A stretch of DNA of 64,000 nucleotides from Oceanicaulis sp. (GTDB lineage: Bacteria; Pseudomonadota; Alphaproteobacteria; Caulobacterales; Maricaulaceae), in contig CP157796.1 of NCBI GenBank assembly GCA_040112665.1, positions 2,567,501 to 2,631,500 of the forward strand, read 5' to 3'. Under the pieces are notes generated by a model, which saw only the letters and a program-made list of their open reading frames with translations, ran no database searches and was not told the origin of the DNA. Position numbers and translations under genes: made by a program. Shown here piece after piece: positions 40,397 to 49,928 of the stretch (position 1 is the first letter of the stretch; every line of letters begins with the position of its first letter).

Positions 40397-40824
40397 TGGA
40401 TCGCGATCGGCTGGTCACGGCGGACGATCTTGTCCGCGGCGGCTGTTGCCGAGACGGCGTGCGCGCGGCCCTTCTCAGAGAACACGAGAAGGGCCGCGCC
40501 GCGGCGGCCATGCCCGTTCGCGGCGTCGTCGCGCTCGCGACCGCGAGCGAGCGCGAGCCGGTGAGGCGAGCGCTTCAGCTCGACGGCTACGGCTACGGCT
40601 ACGGCGACGGCTACGGCTACGGCTACGGCTACGGCGACGGCTACGGCGACGGCTACGGCGACGGCGACGGCTACGGCGACGGCTACGGCGACGACTACGG
40701 CGACGGCGACGGCTACGGCGACGGCTACGGCTACGGCTACGGCTACGGCTACGGCTACGGCTACGGCTACGGCGACGGCTACGGCGACGGCTACGGCGAC
40801 GGCGACGGCGACGGCGGATACTGA
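40396..40824 (+). CDS. Gly-Tyr/Gly-Asp repeat protein
   Basis: A 142-residue protein. Residues 1-62 form a small helical domain (LVTADDLVRGGCCRDGVRAAL and VVALATASEREPVRRAL). Residues 64-139 are almost wholly a Gly-Tyr / Gly-Asp dipeptide repeat encoded by in-phase hexamers, ending GGY. I recall similar GYG-repeat tails behind a short domain with a D-L-x-x-G-x-C-x-x-G motif in other phage genomes, but no function is known to me. The repeat is acidic and aromatic, probably unfolded and sticky. Its start shares one base with the upstream stop and it precedes the next gene by 12 bases. Confidence 0.72.
   Translation: MDRDRLVTADDLVRGGCCRDGVRAALLREHEKGRAAAAMPVRGVVALATASEREPVRRALQLDGYGYGYGDGYGYGYGYGDGYGDGYGDGDGYGDGYGDDYGDGDGYGDGYGYGYGYGYGYGYGYGDGYGDGYGDGDGDGGY
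40585..40812 (+). repeat. Hexanucleotide tandem array (38 units of GGCTAC/GGCGAC)
   Basis: Thirty-eight consecutive 6-base units, all in phase with the host gene. Each unit is GGCTAC or GGCGAC except one GACTAC at 40693. The order of the two types is irregular, with runs of up to eight GGCTAC units at about 40723-40770. Such an array can gain or lose units without breaking the frame. Confidence 0.95.
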
Positions 40825-40836
40825 AAGGGCGCGGGC

Positions 40837-41118
40837 ATGGATCAGGCCTATCTTGATCTCATCACGACCGGCCGTCAGGCCCGCGCCTTCCGCGCCGAAC
40901 ATGAAGCCCTGTTTGACCGGCTCCATCTGCGCGGCACGGCGATCCGCTGGGCGATGGGCGGAACCGTTCGCTCGGGTGTCGTCATTTGCAGCGGCTTCGG
41001 GCGAAGACTTCTGGTCGCGGCCTTTGAAAGCGACGCGTGCCAGTGGCTCATGCCGTCGCGTGTGATCCTGCCTGACGGCCGCGAACTGGCCGAAGCCCTG
41101 AGCAACGACCGAGCATGA
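40837..41118 (+). CDS. Small phage protein, unknown function
   Basis: A 93-residue protein (MDQAYLDLITTGRQARAFRAEHEALF), helical start followed by beta-rich VRSGVVICSGFGRRLLVAAF and VILPDGRELAEAL. It looks like a compact soluble fold. No family recognised. Overlaps the next gene by 4 bases. Confidence 0.6.
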   Translation: MDQAYLDLITTGRQARAFRAEHEALFDRLHLRGTAIRWAMGGTVRSGVVICSGFGRRLLVAAFESDACQWLMPSRVILPDGRELAEALSNDRA

Positions 41119-41372
41119 ACGCCCCCTCCCCCTCCCGGCGCGCCCCGCGCGCATACCCGCCAGACCGCGAGATCAGGCGCGCGCTCGACGCGGCGCGCGC
41201 GGCGGGGTTAAATCCGGCCGGGTTCACGATCGGCCGGACCGGGGAGATCACCGTCTTTGAACAAGCGCCGCACGCCGCCGAACCCGCGCCCGCCGACGAC
41301 GCGCCGGACCCCGCGCGCGCCGCGCTCGACGCCCGCCGCCGGCGCAAGGCCGGCGAGCCGGGCCGAGGCTGA
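41115..41372 (+). CDS. Small phage protein upstream of integrase
   Basis: An 85-residue protein. YPPDREIRRALDAARAAGLNPAGFTIGRTGEITVFE is a helix-strand unit found in proteins that commonly sit just upstream of phage integrases in alphaproteobacteria; the rest is Ala/Pro/Arg-rich and disordered. It may be an excisionase-like or accessory factor, but nothing shows this. It ends 10 bases before the integrase start. Confidence 0.58.
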   Translation: MNAPSPSRRAPRAYPPDREIRRALDAARAAGLNPAGFTIGRTGEITVFEQAPHAAEPAPADDAPDPARAALDARRRRKAGEPGRG

Positions 41373-41382
41373 GGCCGCCGCC

Positions 41383-42543
41383 ATGTCCGGCGCGCCGCCC
41401 GCCCGCATTCATCGGGTTTCGAAGATCCTTTCAGGCGGCGAACGCCGCTGGTTTTACTACGCCTGGCGCGGCGGCCCGCGCTTCTGGACGTGCGACGGCG
41501 CGCCGGTCGACTACGCCCGCCCGCCCGAAGGCTTCGGCGCCGCGCTCGACGCCGCGCGGGCCGAGGGCCGCCAGACGGCCGCAGGCCGCACCGGCGCGCG
41601 CACGGTCAGCGCGCTGATCGACCGCTACCGCCGGTCCGGCGACTTCGCCAGGCTGAGCGAGGCGACGAAAGAGACGTATGGCGTCTATTTCGCCCAGATC
41701 GAGGCGGAGTTCGGAGACGACGCCGTCATCGCCTTCGACGATCCTGAAATCGTCGACGACATTCTCGCCTGGCGCGATGAAAAGGCCGCAGCGGGCCAGC
41801 TCCGCGCCGCCGATCACCGGGTCCGGGTGCTCGCGCGGCTGTTATCGTTTGCAAGGCTTCTGAAATGGTGCGCGCACAATCCCGCCCAGGGCGTCCCGCG
41901 CCTTTATGACGCCGACCGGTCGGAGATCGTGTTCAGCCGGGCCGAGCGGGCGCTGATCTTCGAAGGCGGCCCGGCCGCCGATCCGGAGACCGGCCAGGTG
42001 CGCCAGGTCGCCCCGGCCGAGCCCCATCTCGCGGCGATCTTCACCCTGGCCTTTTACACTGGCGCGCGCCGCGCCGATCTCGCCGCCATGCCGCTCAGCG
42101 CCGATCACGGGCTCGAACTGGTCTGGCGCACGTCCAAGAGCCGGGGGCGGACCGAGGCGATCGTTCCGGTCCTTCCCCCGCTGCGCGCCCTGATCGATGC
42201 GCGCCGCGCTCAGGCCCAGGCCGCCGCGCCCGCGGAAAAGACCCGGATCGCGGCGACGACGATCCTGACGACCTCGCGCGGCCGGCCCTGGACACGGCGC
42301 GGCCTGTCCGACGCGGTGGCCAAGCGCCTGGCCGAATGTGCGATCACCGGAAAGCACCTTCACGACAGCCGGGGCACGTTCGCGACCGAGTTGTGCGAAG
42401 CGGGCTTCAGCAACGCCGATATCGCCGAGTTCTGCGGATGGAGCGGCGACGAAAAGAAGGTCGCGCGCATCCGCGCCCGCTACGTCAACCGCGCCGCACT
42501 GGCGCGACAGCGCATCAAGCGATGGAACGACGGGAAGCGATAG
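41383..42543 (+). CDS. Tyrosine-family phage integrase
   Basis: A 386-residue site-specific recombinase. Residues 1-70 may be the arm-binding domain, 75-170 the SAM-like core-binding domain (TVSALIDRYRR to HNPAQGVPRLY), and the rest is catalytic: Arg229 in TGARRADLAAM, Lys252 in TSKSRG, His327-Arg330 in HLHDSRGTF, Trp353 in CGWSG, and nucleophile Tyr367 in RARYVNR. It sits 77 bases from the attR core, which lies in a tRNA gene, as is usual. The ATG at MSGAPPARIH was chosen; an upstream in-frame ATG would overlap the preceding gene heavily. Confidence 0.92.
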   Translation: MSGAPPARIHRVSKILSGGERRWFYYAWRGGPRFWTCDGAPVDYARPPEGFGAALDAARAEGRQTAAGRTGARTVSALIDRYRRSGDFARLSEATKETYGVYFAQIEAEFGDDAVIAFDDPEIVDDILAWRDEKAAAGQLRAADHRVRVLARLLSFARLLKWCAHNPAQGVPRLYDADRSEIVFSRAERALIFEGGPAADPETGQVRQVAPAEPHLAAIFTLAFYTGARRADLAAMPLSADHGLELVWRTSKSRGRTEAIVPVLPPLRALIDARRAQAQAAAPAEKTRIAATTILTTSRGRPWTRRGLSDAVAKRLAECAITGKHLHDSRGTFATELCEAGFSNADIAEFCGWSGDEKKVARIRARYVNRAALARQRIKRWNDGKR

Positions 42544-42575
42544 GCCCGGCCCCGAGGAACGCCGCAGGGACAAAT

Positions 42576-42596
42576 CTGTAAACCGGGCTGTAAACC
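42576..42596 (+). repeat. Putative integrase arm-type sites, right end (2 x CTGTAAACC)
   Basis: CTGTAAACC at 42576-42584 and 42588-42596, 12 bases apart, between the integrase stop and the attR core. They match the pair inside attL in sequence and strand. Confidence 0.6.
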
Positions 42597-42620
42597 GCCG
42601 GGTCACGAAACCCGCTAAGT

Positions 42621-42667
42621 AATGGTCGGAGCGGCCGGATTCGAACCGGCGACCCCTGGTCCCCCAG
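42621..42667. other. attR core within tRNA-Pro
   Basis: The second copy of the 47-base core, here part of the intact tRNA gene from the anticodon loop to the 3' end. The phage attP therefore supplied a new functional 3' half, and the tRNA survived integration. Confidence 0.93.
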
Positions 42668-42700
42668 ACCAGTGCGCTAACCGGGCTGCGCCACGCTCCG
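42623..42700 (-). tRNA. tRNA-Pro (GGG)
   Basis: A 78-base cloverleaf on the minus strand including an encoded CCA. The acceptor CGGAGCG pairs with CGCTCCG with the C1-G72 pair typical of bacterial tRNA-Pro. The anticodon stem CTGGT/ACCAG encloses loop CTGGGGG with anticodon GGG, and the T arm is GCCGG-TTCGAAT-CCGGC. It is the prophage attachment target. Confidence 0.95.
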
Positions 42701-42808
42701 ATACCAGATCGCCCGGCGGGGTGGACCGGGAGCCCGGCGCGACGCCGGGAGGCGGGTTATAGGCGCGCCGCGCGCCCGGAGCAACCGGGCAAACGCCGCG
42801 CTGCGGTC

Positions 42809-43300
42809 TCAAGCTGCAGAACGGTTCTCGAGGGCTTCGGCGAGCGCGTTGCGCGCCGCTTCGACCCGCTCGAGCGCAGCCTCCAGACGGCTCCGGGCTT
42901 CATCGCTGATCGCCGCAGCCGGATGGCTCGATGCGGCCGGTGCGTCCTGCGAAAGCGCCGGCTCTGAATAGGTTTCGGACGAACCGGGAGGACCCGCCGG
43001 CGAAGCCGTGATCGGCGCGTCCCCTTCGCCTTCGCCGAGGGCCGCGACTGCGCCGACCCCGTGTTCGCGCAGATATTTCTGCGCGCCCTTGATGGTGTAA
43101 CCGTCCTCGTAGAGCAGCCGCTTGAGCCCCTTCAGAAGGCTCACGTCCTGGGGCCGGTAGAGCCGCCGGCCGCCCGCACGCTTCATCGGTTTGAGTTGCG
43201 CGAAGCGGCCCTCCCAGAAGCGCAGCACATGCGCTGGAAGGCCGGTCTCTTCGGACGCTTCCGAGATCGTGCGGTAGGCGTCGGGCGACTTGTCGGCCAT
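42809..43300 (-). CDS. MerR-family transcriptional regulator
   Basis: A 163-residue protein. Residues 10-80 are a MerR winged helix: [24 protein letters not shown] and [35 protein letters not shown]. The rest is a Pro/Ala-rich linker and a C-terminal coiled coil. There are no metal-binding Cys, so it is the cytosolic MerR type that regularly follows ihfA in alphaproteobacteria; the target is unknown. It starts where the ihfA stop ends. Confidence 0.88.
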   Translation of the reverse strand: MADKSPDAYRTISEASEETGLPAHVLRFWEGRFAQLKPMKRAGGRRLYRPQDVSLLKGLKRLLYEDGYTIKGAQKYLREHGVGAVAALGEGEGDAPITASPAGPPGSSETYSEPALSQDAPAASSHPAAAISDEARSRLEAALERVEAARNALAEALENRSAA

Positions 43301-43609
43301 TTAGGCGAGGTCTTTGCTCAGCGCGGCGTCGACTCGGTCCTTCAGCACCTGGCTGGGCTTGAACACCAGCACGCGGCGGGGCTCGATCGGCACTTCCTCG
43401 CCGGTTTTCGGGTTGCGCCCGACCCGGCCGTTCTTGTCGCGCAGCACGAACGAGCCGAAGGAAGAAAGCTTCACGGACTCGCCGGCCACAAGCGTGTCGG
43501 AGATCATGTCCAGAACCGCTTCGACGAGCTGCGCGCTTTCCTGACGCGGCAGCCCGACATCGCGATGGACGGCGTCCGAAAGGTCGGCCCGCGTGATGGT
43601 CTTGCCCAT
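43301..43609 (-). CDS. ihfA: Integration host factor subunit alpha
   Basis: A 102-residue DNA-bending histone-like protein: [22 protein letters not shown], the flanking helix [50 protein letters not shown] with the Pro-containing minor-groove arm. It acts with IhfB in recombination, replication and transcription. It lies between merR and fabH, the normal alphaproteobacterial order. The neighbouring prophage integrase may itself depend on IHF. Confidence 0.95.
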   Translation of the reverse strand: MGKTITRADLSDAVHRDVGLPRQESAQLVEAVLDMISDTLVAGESVKLSSFGSFVLRDKNGRVGRNPKTGEEVPIEPRRVLVFKPSQVLKDRVDAALSKDLA

Positions 43610-43690
43610 TGGTTGTCCCCTGTCCTGTCCTAGGCCCGCGAGATTAGTTGCACGGGCGCGGCGCGGTCAACGTTAACCATAGGGAAACGC

Positions 43691-44665
43691 TCAATAACGC
43701 GCTAACGCGGCGCCCCAGGTGAACCCGCCGCCGAGCGCCTCCATCAGAACGAGGTCGCCGCGCTTGATCCGGCCGTCGGAAATCGCCTGGTCGAAGGCCA
43801 GCGGAATCGAGGCGGCCGAGGTGTTGCCGTGCCGGGAGACCGTGGAGATCACCTTCTCCTCCGGAATGCCCAGCTTCTTTGAAACGCCCAGCAAAATTCG
43901 CTGGTTGGCCTGGTGCGGCACGAACCAGTCGATGTCGGAAATCCCGACGCCGGCCATTGCGGCGGCTTCGCTCATGGAGTCCGCGATCTTCGTCACGGCG
44001 TGCCGGAACACCTGATTGCCCTGCATGCGCAGATGCCCGACGGTCTTGGTCGAGGACGGCCCGCCGTCGACATAGAGCAGATCGCAATACCGACCGTCAG
44101 AACGCAGATGGGTCTGGAACAGGCCCTTCTGCTCGGCCGGATCGCCCTCCTCCGCGGTCAGCACGGCCGCGCCGGCGCCGTCGCCGAACAGCACGCAGGT
44201 CGTCCGGTCCGTCCAGTCCAGGATGCGCGAAAAGGTCTCCGCGCCGATCACGAGCGCGCACTTGGCCTGGCCGCACTTGATGAAATTGTCCGCCGTGGCC
44301 ATGGCGTAGAGAAAGCCCGAGCACACCGCGTGCACGTCGAAGGCCGCGCCCTGCCTGACGCCGAGCTTTTCCTGAACGATCGTCGCCGTCGCCGGAAAGG
44401 TCAGATCCGGCGTCGCCGTGGCGAGCACGATCAGATCGACCTTGTCCGCTTCAAGCCCGGCGGCCAGCAGCGCCCGGCGCGCCGCAGCCGCGCCGAGATC
44501 GGAGGTATATTCGCCGTCCGCTGCGATATGGCGCTGCTCGATCCCGGTGCGCTCGCGGATCCAGGCGTCGGAGGTCTCGACGATGGCTTCCATCGCCGCG
44601 TTGGTCAGCACCTTCTCGGGCAGATAGGCTCCGATGCCGGCGATGCGCGAATAATACGAGGTCAA
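43691..44665 (-). CDS. fabH: Beta-ketoacyl-ACP synthase III
   Basis: Starts fatty acid synthesis by condensing acetyl-CoA with malonyl-ACP. The 324-residue thiolase-fold enzyme has catalytic Cys115 ([12 protein letters not shown]), His in [12 protein letters not shown] (about 250) and Asn in [11 protein letters not shown] (about 281), and the [13 protein letters not shown] end. It follows plsX by 3 bases, the standard plsX-fabH pair, and precedes ihfA. Confidence 0.95.
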   Translation of the reverse strand: MTSYYSRIAGIGAYLPEKVLTNAAMEAIVETSDAWIRERTGIEQRHIAADGEYTSDLGAAAARRALLAAGLEADKVDLIVLATATPDLTFPATATIVQEKLGVRQGAAFDVHAVCSGFLYAMATADNFIKCGQAKCALVIGAETFSRILDWTDRTTCVLFGDGAGAAVLTAEEGDPAEQKGLFQTHLRSDGRYCDLLYVDGGPSSTKTVGHLRMQGNQVFRHAVTKIADSMSEAAAMAGVGISDIDWFVPHQANQRILLGVSKKLGIPEEKVISTVSRHGNTSAASIPLAFDQAISDGRIKRGDLVLMEALGGGFTWGAALARY

Positions 44666-44668
44666 AAC

Positions 44669-45721
44669 TTATCCTTCCGCCGTCCCGGCGGCGACGTCCA
44701 TTCTGGACAAGGTATCGAGATTCTTTTCAATTTCGGTAAGGAAGCGGCTGTCTGCCAGCTCGAGCGCGATCCTGAGCGCGGTCGCAAAGCCGTGCGCGTC
44801 CGTTCCGCCATGGCTTTTGACCACGACGCCGTTGAGCCCGAGAAACACGCCGCCGTTCACATTGCGCGGATCGACCTTGGCGCGCAGCGCCGTGAGCGGC
44901 CCGAGCGACAGGATCGCTCCGGCGATCTTGCCCGGCAGCGTCGCGGTCAGCGCCTCACGGAACCAGCCGCCGACCAGGCGCGCGGTGCCTTCTGCGGTCT
45001 TCAGCGCGACGTTTCCGGTGAAGCCGTCGGTGACCACGACATTGGTCGTGCCCGCTGAAATGTCGTCGCCCTCGACATAGCCGCGATAGTCCATGTCCAG
45101 ACCCGCCTCGCGCATCAGCGCATCGGCGTCCCGGATTATCTGGCTGCCCTTGAGCTCTTCCTGGCCCACGTTCAGAAGACCGACCGTCGGCCGCTCAACC
45201 CCGTGCACAGCGCGGTGAAACGCTTCGCCCAACACCGCGAACTCGACGAGCTGGGCGGGGCTGACCTCGACGTTCGCGCCGACGTCCAGAACCGTGGAGA
45301 ACCCGCTCGGCGCAGGCCAGCTCGCGGCGATCGCAGGCCGGTGCACGCCGGGTTTCATCCGCAGGACGACCTTGGAGATCGCCATCAGAGCGCCGGTGTT
45401 GCCCGCCGAAACCGCGACCTGCGCTTCGCCGTCCTTCACCGCATGCACGGCGTTCCACATCGAGGAGCCGCGCGAGCGCCGTACCGCTTCGGACGGCTTG
45501 GCGGACATGTCCACCTCGCTGTCGGTGTGGCGAATCTCGCTCGCCGCCTTGAGCGTATCGTGCCGATCGAGCAGCGGTCCGATCCGCGCTTCATCGCCGT
45601 GCAGCAGGAAGCGCACCTGGCGCCGGCGGTTCTTGAGGAAGTGCGCTGCGCCTTCGATCACGCTGTCGGGCGCATGGTCGCCGCCCATGGCGTCGACGGA
45701 GAGAACCAGAGAGGCCGTCAT
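44669..45721 (-). CDS. plsX: Phosphate acyltransferase
   Basis: Makes acyl-phosphate from acyl-ACP for phosphatidic acid synthesis at the membrane surface. The 350-residue protein starts at the ATG of MTASLVLSVDAMGGDHAP; VDAMGGD, MWNAVHAVKDGEAQVAVSAGNTGALMA and FTGNVALKTAEG are family motifs. An upstream in-frame ATG is not supported by a ribosome site. In many relatives a DUF177 (YceD) gene precedes it; here 98 non-coding bases separate it from the bc1 chaperone gene. Confidence 0.95.
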   Translation of the reverse strand: MTASLVLSVDAMGGDHAPDSVIEGAAHFLKNRRRQVRFLLHGDEARIGPLLDRHDTLKAASEIRHTDSEVDMSAKPSEAVRRSRGSSMWNAVHAVKDGEAQVAVSAGNTGALMAISKVVLRMKPGVHRPAIAASWPAPSGFSTVLDVGANVEVSPAQLVEFAVLGEAFHRAVHGVERPTVGLLNVGQEELKGSQIIRDADALMREAGLDMDYRGYVEGDDISAGTTNVVVTDGFTGNVALKTAEGTARLVGGWFREALTATLPGKIAGAILSLGPLTALRAKVDPRNVNGGVFLGLNGVVVKSHGGTDAHGFATALRIALELADSRFLTEIEKNLDTLSRMDVAAGTAEG

Positions 45722-45819
45722 GCAAATTCCGTCAATGAATGTCCCGAAGGCCCCTTGGGGCGGTCGGACCTTACCCATCGAACCGTGACTTGCAAGCCGC
45801 GCTCGCGTCCGGCGGCGCC

Positions 45820-46386
45820 TCAGGCAGCGGCGGGAAAGCGCGGCGCAGCGCCGTCGAGCAGGTCTTCGGCCGGCTGATCGGCCAGCGCGCGTTCGGACGC
45901 GGCTGCGTAGGCGGCCAGACGGCGTGCGGCGGGCCCGGCTTCGACCGGCGCATCCTCAGCCGCCTCGTCTTCTGCGGCGAAAAGATTGCGCTCTATCACC
46001 TCGGCGAGCGCGCCTTCGTCGCCCGCGTCGAGCGCGGCCTCATAGGCTTTCGCCCGTCCGTAGAAGGCCTCGCCCATCTCCCGGATTTTCTTACCTACGG
46101 AAAGATCGCCGGTGCCCATCTCGCGCAGCGCCGCGTCCATGTCGTCGAACATGATGTCGAAGACGAGCTGGCTCATATGCCGGCCCGCCTCGCCTTGCGA
46201 CCGCAGACGGCGGAAGACCAGCACGGCGTGCAGCGTTATGAGATCGAACCGCCCGTCCACGGTGTCCGGCGCACCGTCTGGGCCGTAGAGCGAGGGCTTG
46301 CGCGCTTCGCGCACGAGGGACACGTAAAGCGCCCGGGCGGGCGCTTTCATCGAATCTTTCTTGAACAGGCGGGCGAACATGCGCAT
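45820..46386 (-). CDS. Ubiquinol-cytochrome c chaperone family protein
   Basis: A 188-residue helical protein: RALYVSLVREARKPSLYGPDGAPDTVDGRFDLITLHAVLVFRRL and QLVFDIMFDDMDAALREMGTGDLSVGKKIREMGEAFYGRAKAYE match the CBP3/UQCC1 family, which assists assembly of the cytochrome bc1 complex. The start may be two codons later (MFARLF). It is divergent from bamE, with 101 bases between them. Confidence 0.9.
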   Translation of the reverse strand: MRMFARLFKKDSMKAPARALYVSLVREARKPSLYGPDGAPDTVDGRFDLITLHAVLVFRRLRSQGEAGRHMSQLVFDIMFDDMDAALREMGTGDLSVGKKIREMGEAFYGRAKAYEAALDAGDEGALAEVIERNLFAAEDEAAEDAPVEAGPAARRLAAYAAASERALADQPAEDLLDGAAPRFPAAA

Positions 46387-46487
46387 GCGGCTCCCACATC
46401 AGCGCGCTTGAAGCTATGCTCGCGAACAGTTACGTCAAACCTCGACCGGCGCATAGCCGCCGACCGCATCTCAGCTCTGGAGGGGTC

Positions 46488-46991
46488 ATGCGACTTCGCC
46501 GCGCCGCCATCGCCGCCGCCGTCATCGTCAGCGCCGGCATGGTTTCCGCCTGCAACCCGACCCTGCGGAGCCACGGCTTCCGCTATCCCGACGGCGAAAT
46601 GCCCGCGCTGACGCCGGGCGAAGACACCCAGGCGAGCGTGCTGGCCGCGCTGGGCAATCCGTCCACCCGGGGCACGTTCGAGGACGACACCTGGTACTAC
46701 ATCTCGGCGACGCGCGAGTATCTCGCCTATCTGCGCCCCGATACGCGCGAACGCCGCGTGATCAAGCTCACCTTCGACGACGCCGGCGTGCTGACCGCGC
46801 AGGAAGAGTACGGCCTTGAAGACGGCCGCGTCGTGGCGCTGGTCGATCGCGAGACCCCGACCCGCGGCCGCGAACTGACCCTGCTCGAGCAGCTGCTCGG
46901 CAACGTCGGCCGTCTGCCGAGCGAACAATTCGGCGGCGAACAGAACCTGCCCGGTGGCGCTGGCGGCCCACGTCCCGACGGCGGAATGTAA
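46488..46991 (+). CDS. bamE: Outer membrane protein assembly factor BamE (SmpA/OmlA)
   Basis: A 167-residue lipoprotein: signal helix and lipobox VSAC with the acylated Cys at 22, then GEDTQASVLAALGNPSTRGTFEDDTWYYIS and IKLTFDDAGVLTAQEEY, the two-helix/three-strand BamE core. The C-terminal ~35 residues are a Gly/Pro-rich extension. It stabilises BamD-BamA at the outer membrane. GGAGGGG lies just ahead of the ATG; a strong hairpin follows the gene. Confidence 0.9.
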   Translation: MRLRRAAIAAAVIVSAGMVSACNPTLRSHGFRYPDGEMPALTPGEDTQASVLAALGNPSTRGTFEDDTWYYISATREYLAYLRPDTRERRVIKLTFDDAGVLTAQEEYGLEDGRVVALVDRETPTRGRELTLLEQLLGNVGRLPSEQFGGEQNLPGGAGGPRPDGGM

Positions 46992-47040
46992 ATTCGGGCC
47001 TGCACTCGCAAGCCACGACAGCTCGCTCGATCACGACAAT

Positions 47041-47071
47041 AAAGCCCCGGCGTCACCGCCGGGGCTTTCTT
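47041..47071. terminator. Bidirectional terminator between bamE and hppA
   Basis: AAAGCCCCGGCG/CGCCGGGGCTTT, a 12-bp perfect stem with a 4-base TCAC loop, with T-rich sequence after it on the plus strand and AT flank on the other. It serves the convergent bamE and hppA genes. Confidence 0.85.
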
Positions 47072-47092
47072 GTTTCAAGCTTCAGCCTTTGA

Positions 47093-49243
<2,151 letters not shown>

Positions 49244-49418
49244 GTCTGTTCGTTTCCCGTACAGGCGTTGTTCTTATGAGGCGCCCGCCGCACTTGGTTG
49301 GGAGAAAAGAAGAATCAGTGCGGTTCAAGCCCTCCCCGATGGGGTCGGACTATGCCCAAACCACAATCCGGGCGCAACAAAGCCGTAAAAAACCCGAAAC
49401 GCCCATAAGAACGCTAGG

Positions 49419-49904
49419 TTACCGGATGTAGCGCACGTCCTCGCCGAGCAGGTCCAGCCGGTCGATACGATCGGCTTCGATGATCTCTCCGGCGGCCTCG
49501 AGAAAGGCGGCGTGGGTGATCGACTTATCCAGGCTCTCGTCATCGGAAAGCCGAAGCGGGGCGCGGTGCCCCGCCCGAACGAACCGGTCGTTCAGGATAT
49601 GGACCTTCGCGATGTAATCGAACCGGTTTCCCCGCCTGAGGCAGACCCGCGGGGTCAGGAAGGCGTAGCCCGCGAGACGCTCCGCTTCGCCACGGACCAC
49701 CGGAACGACCACGACCGGCGCATCGAGCGCCTGCGGGCAGGTCTCGTCGGGCCCGAACACGGTCTGGGCCGCGAGCGCCGCTTCTTCAAGCGCGTTATAG
49801 ACCTCGGTCGGACCGTCGTCCTGCGCCGGCCCGGCGGGCGCAGCCGAAGCTCCAGCCGTCAGAGCGGCGGCGCAAAGCGCCGAAATGAAGAACGTACGAA
49901 CCAT
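49419..49904 (-). CDS. Secreted protein of unknown function
   Basis: A 161-residue protein with a signal peptide (FFISALCAAALTAGASA, cleavage near residue 22). The mature domain has two Cys (ETCPQALDAP and TPRVCLRRG) that may pair. It also has a Val-rich strand PVVVVPVV. No family recognised. It lies 24 bases after thiL on the same strand and may be the end of that operon. Confidence 0.7.
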   Translation of the reverse strand: MVRTFFISALCAAALTAGASAAPAGPAQDDGPTEVYNALEEAALAAQTVFGPDETCPQALDAPVVVVPVVRGEAERLAGYAFLTPRVCLRRGNRFDYIAKVHILNDRFVRAGHRAPLRLSDDESLDKSITHAAFLEAAGEIIEADRIDRLDLLGEDVRYIR

Positions 49905-49928
49905 GAGCGGAGCTATACGCCCACAGCG

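Noticed and set aside
40585-40812. Possible CRISPR array or VNTR of non-coding type
   Set aside because: Units are 6 bases with no spacers and stay in one coding frame, so this is a coding microsatellite.
40087-41154. A 355-codon minus-strand frame with a long Ala-Val repeat
   Set aside because: It is the reverse reading of the GGCTAC/GGCGAC array and spans several plus-strand genes with better starts.
37741-41455. Shared 18-mer GGCGGCGAACGCCGCTGG in the ParB-like and integrase genes
   Set aside because: Both copies encode GGERRW in frame; a shared peptide with the same biased codons explains it better than a DNA element.
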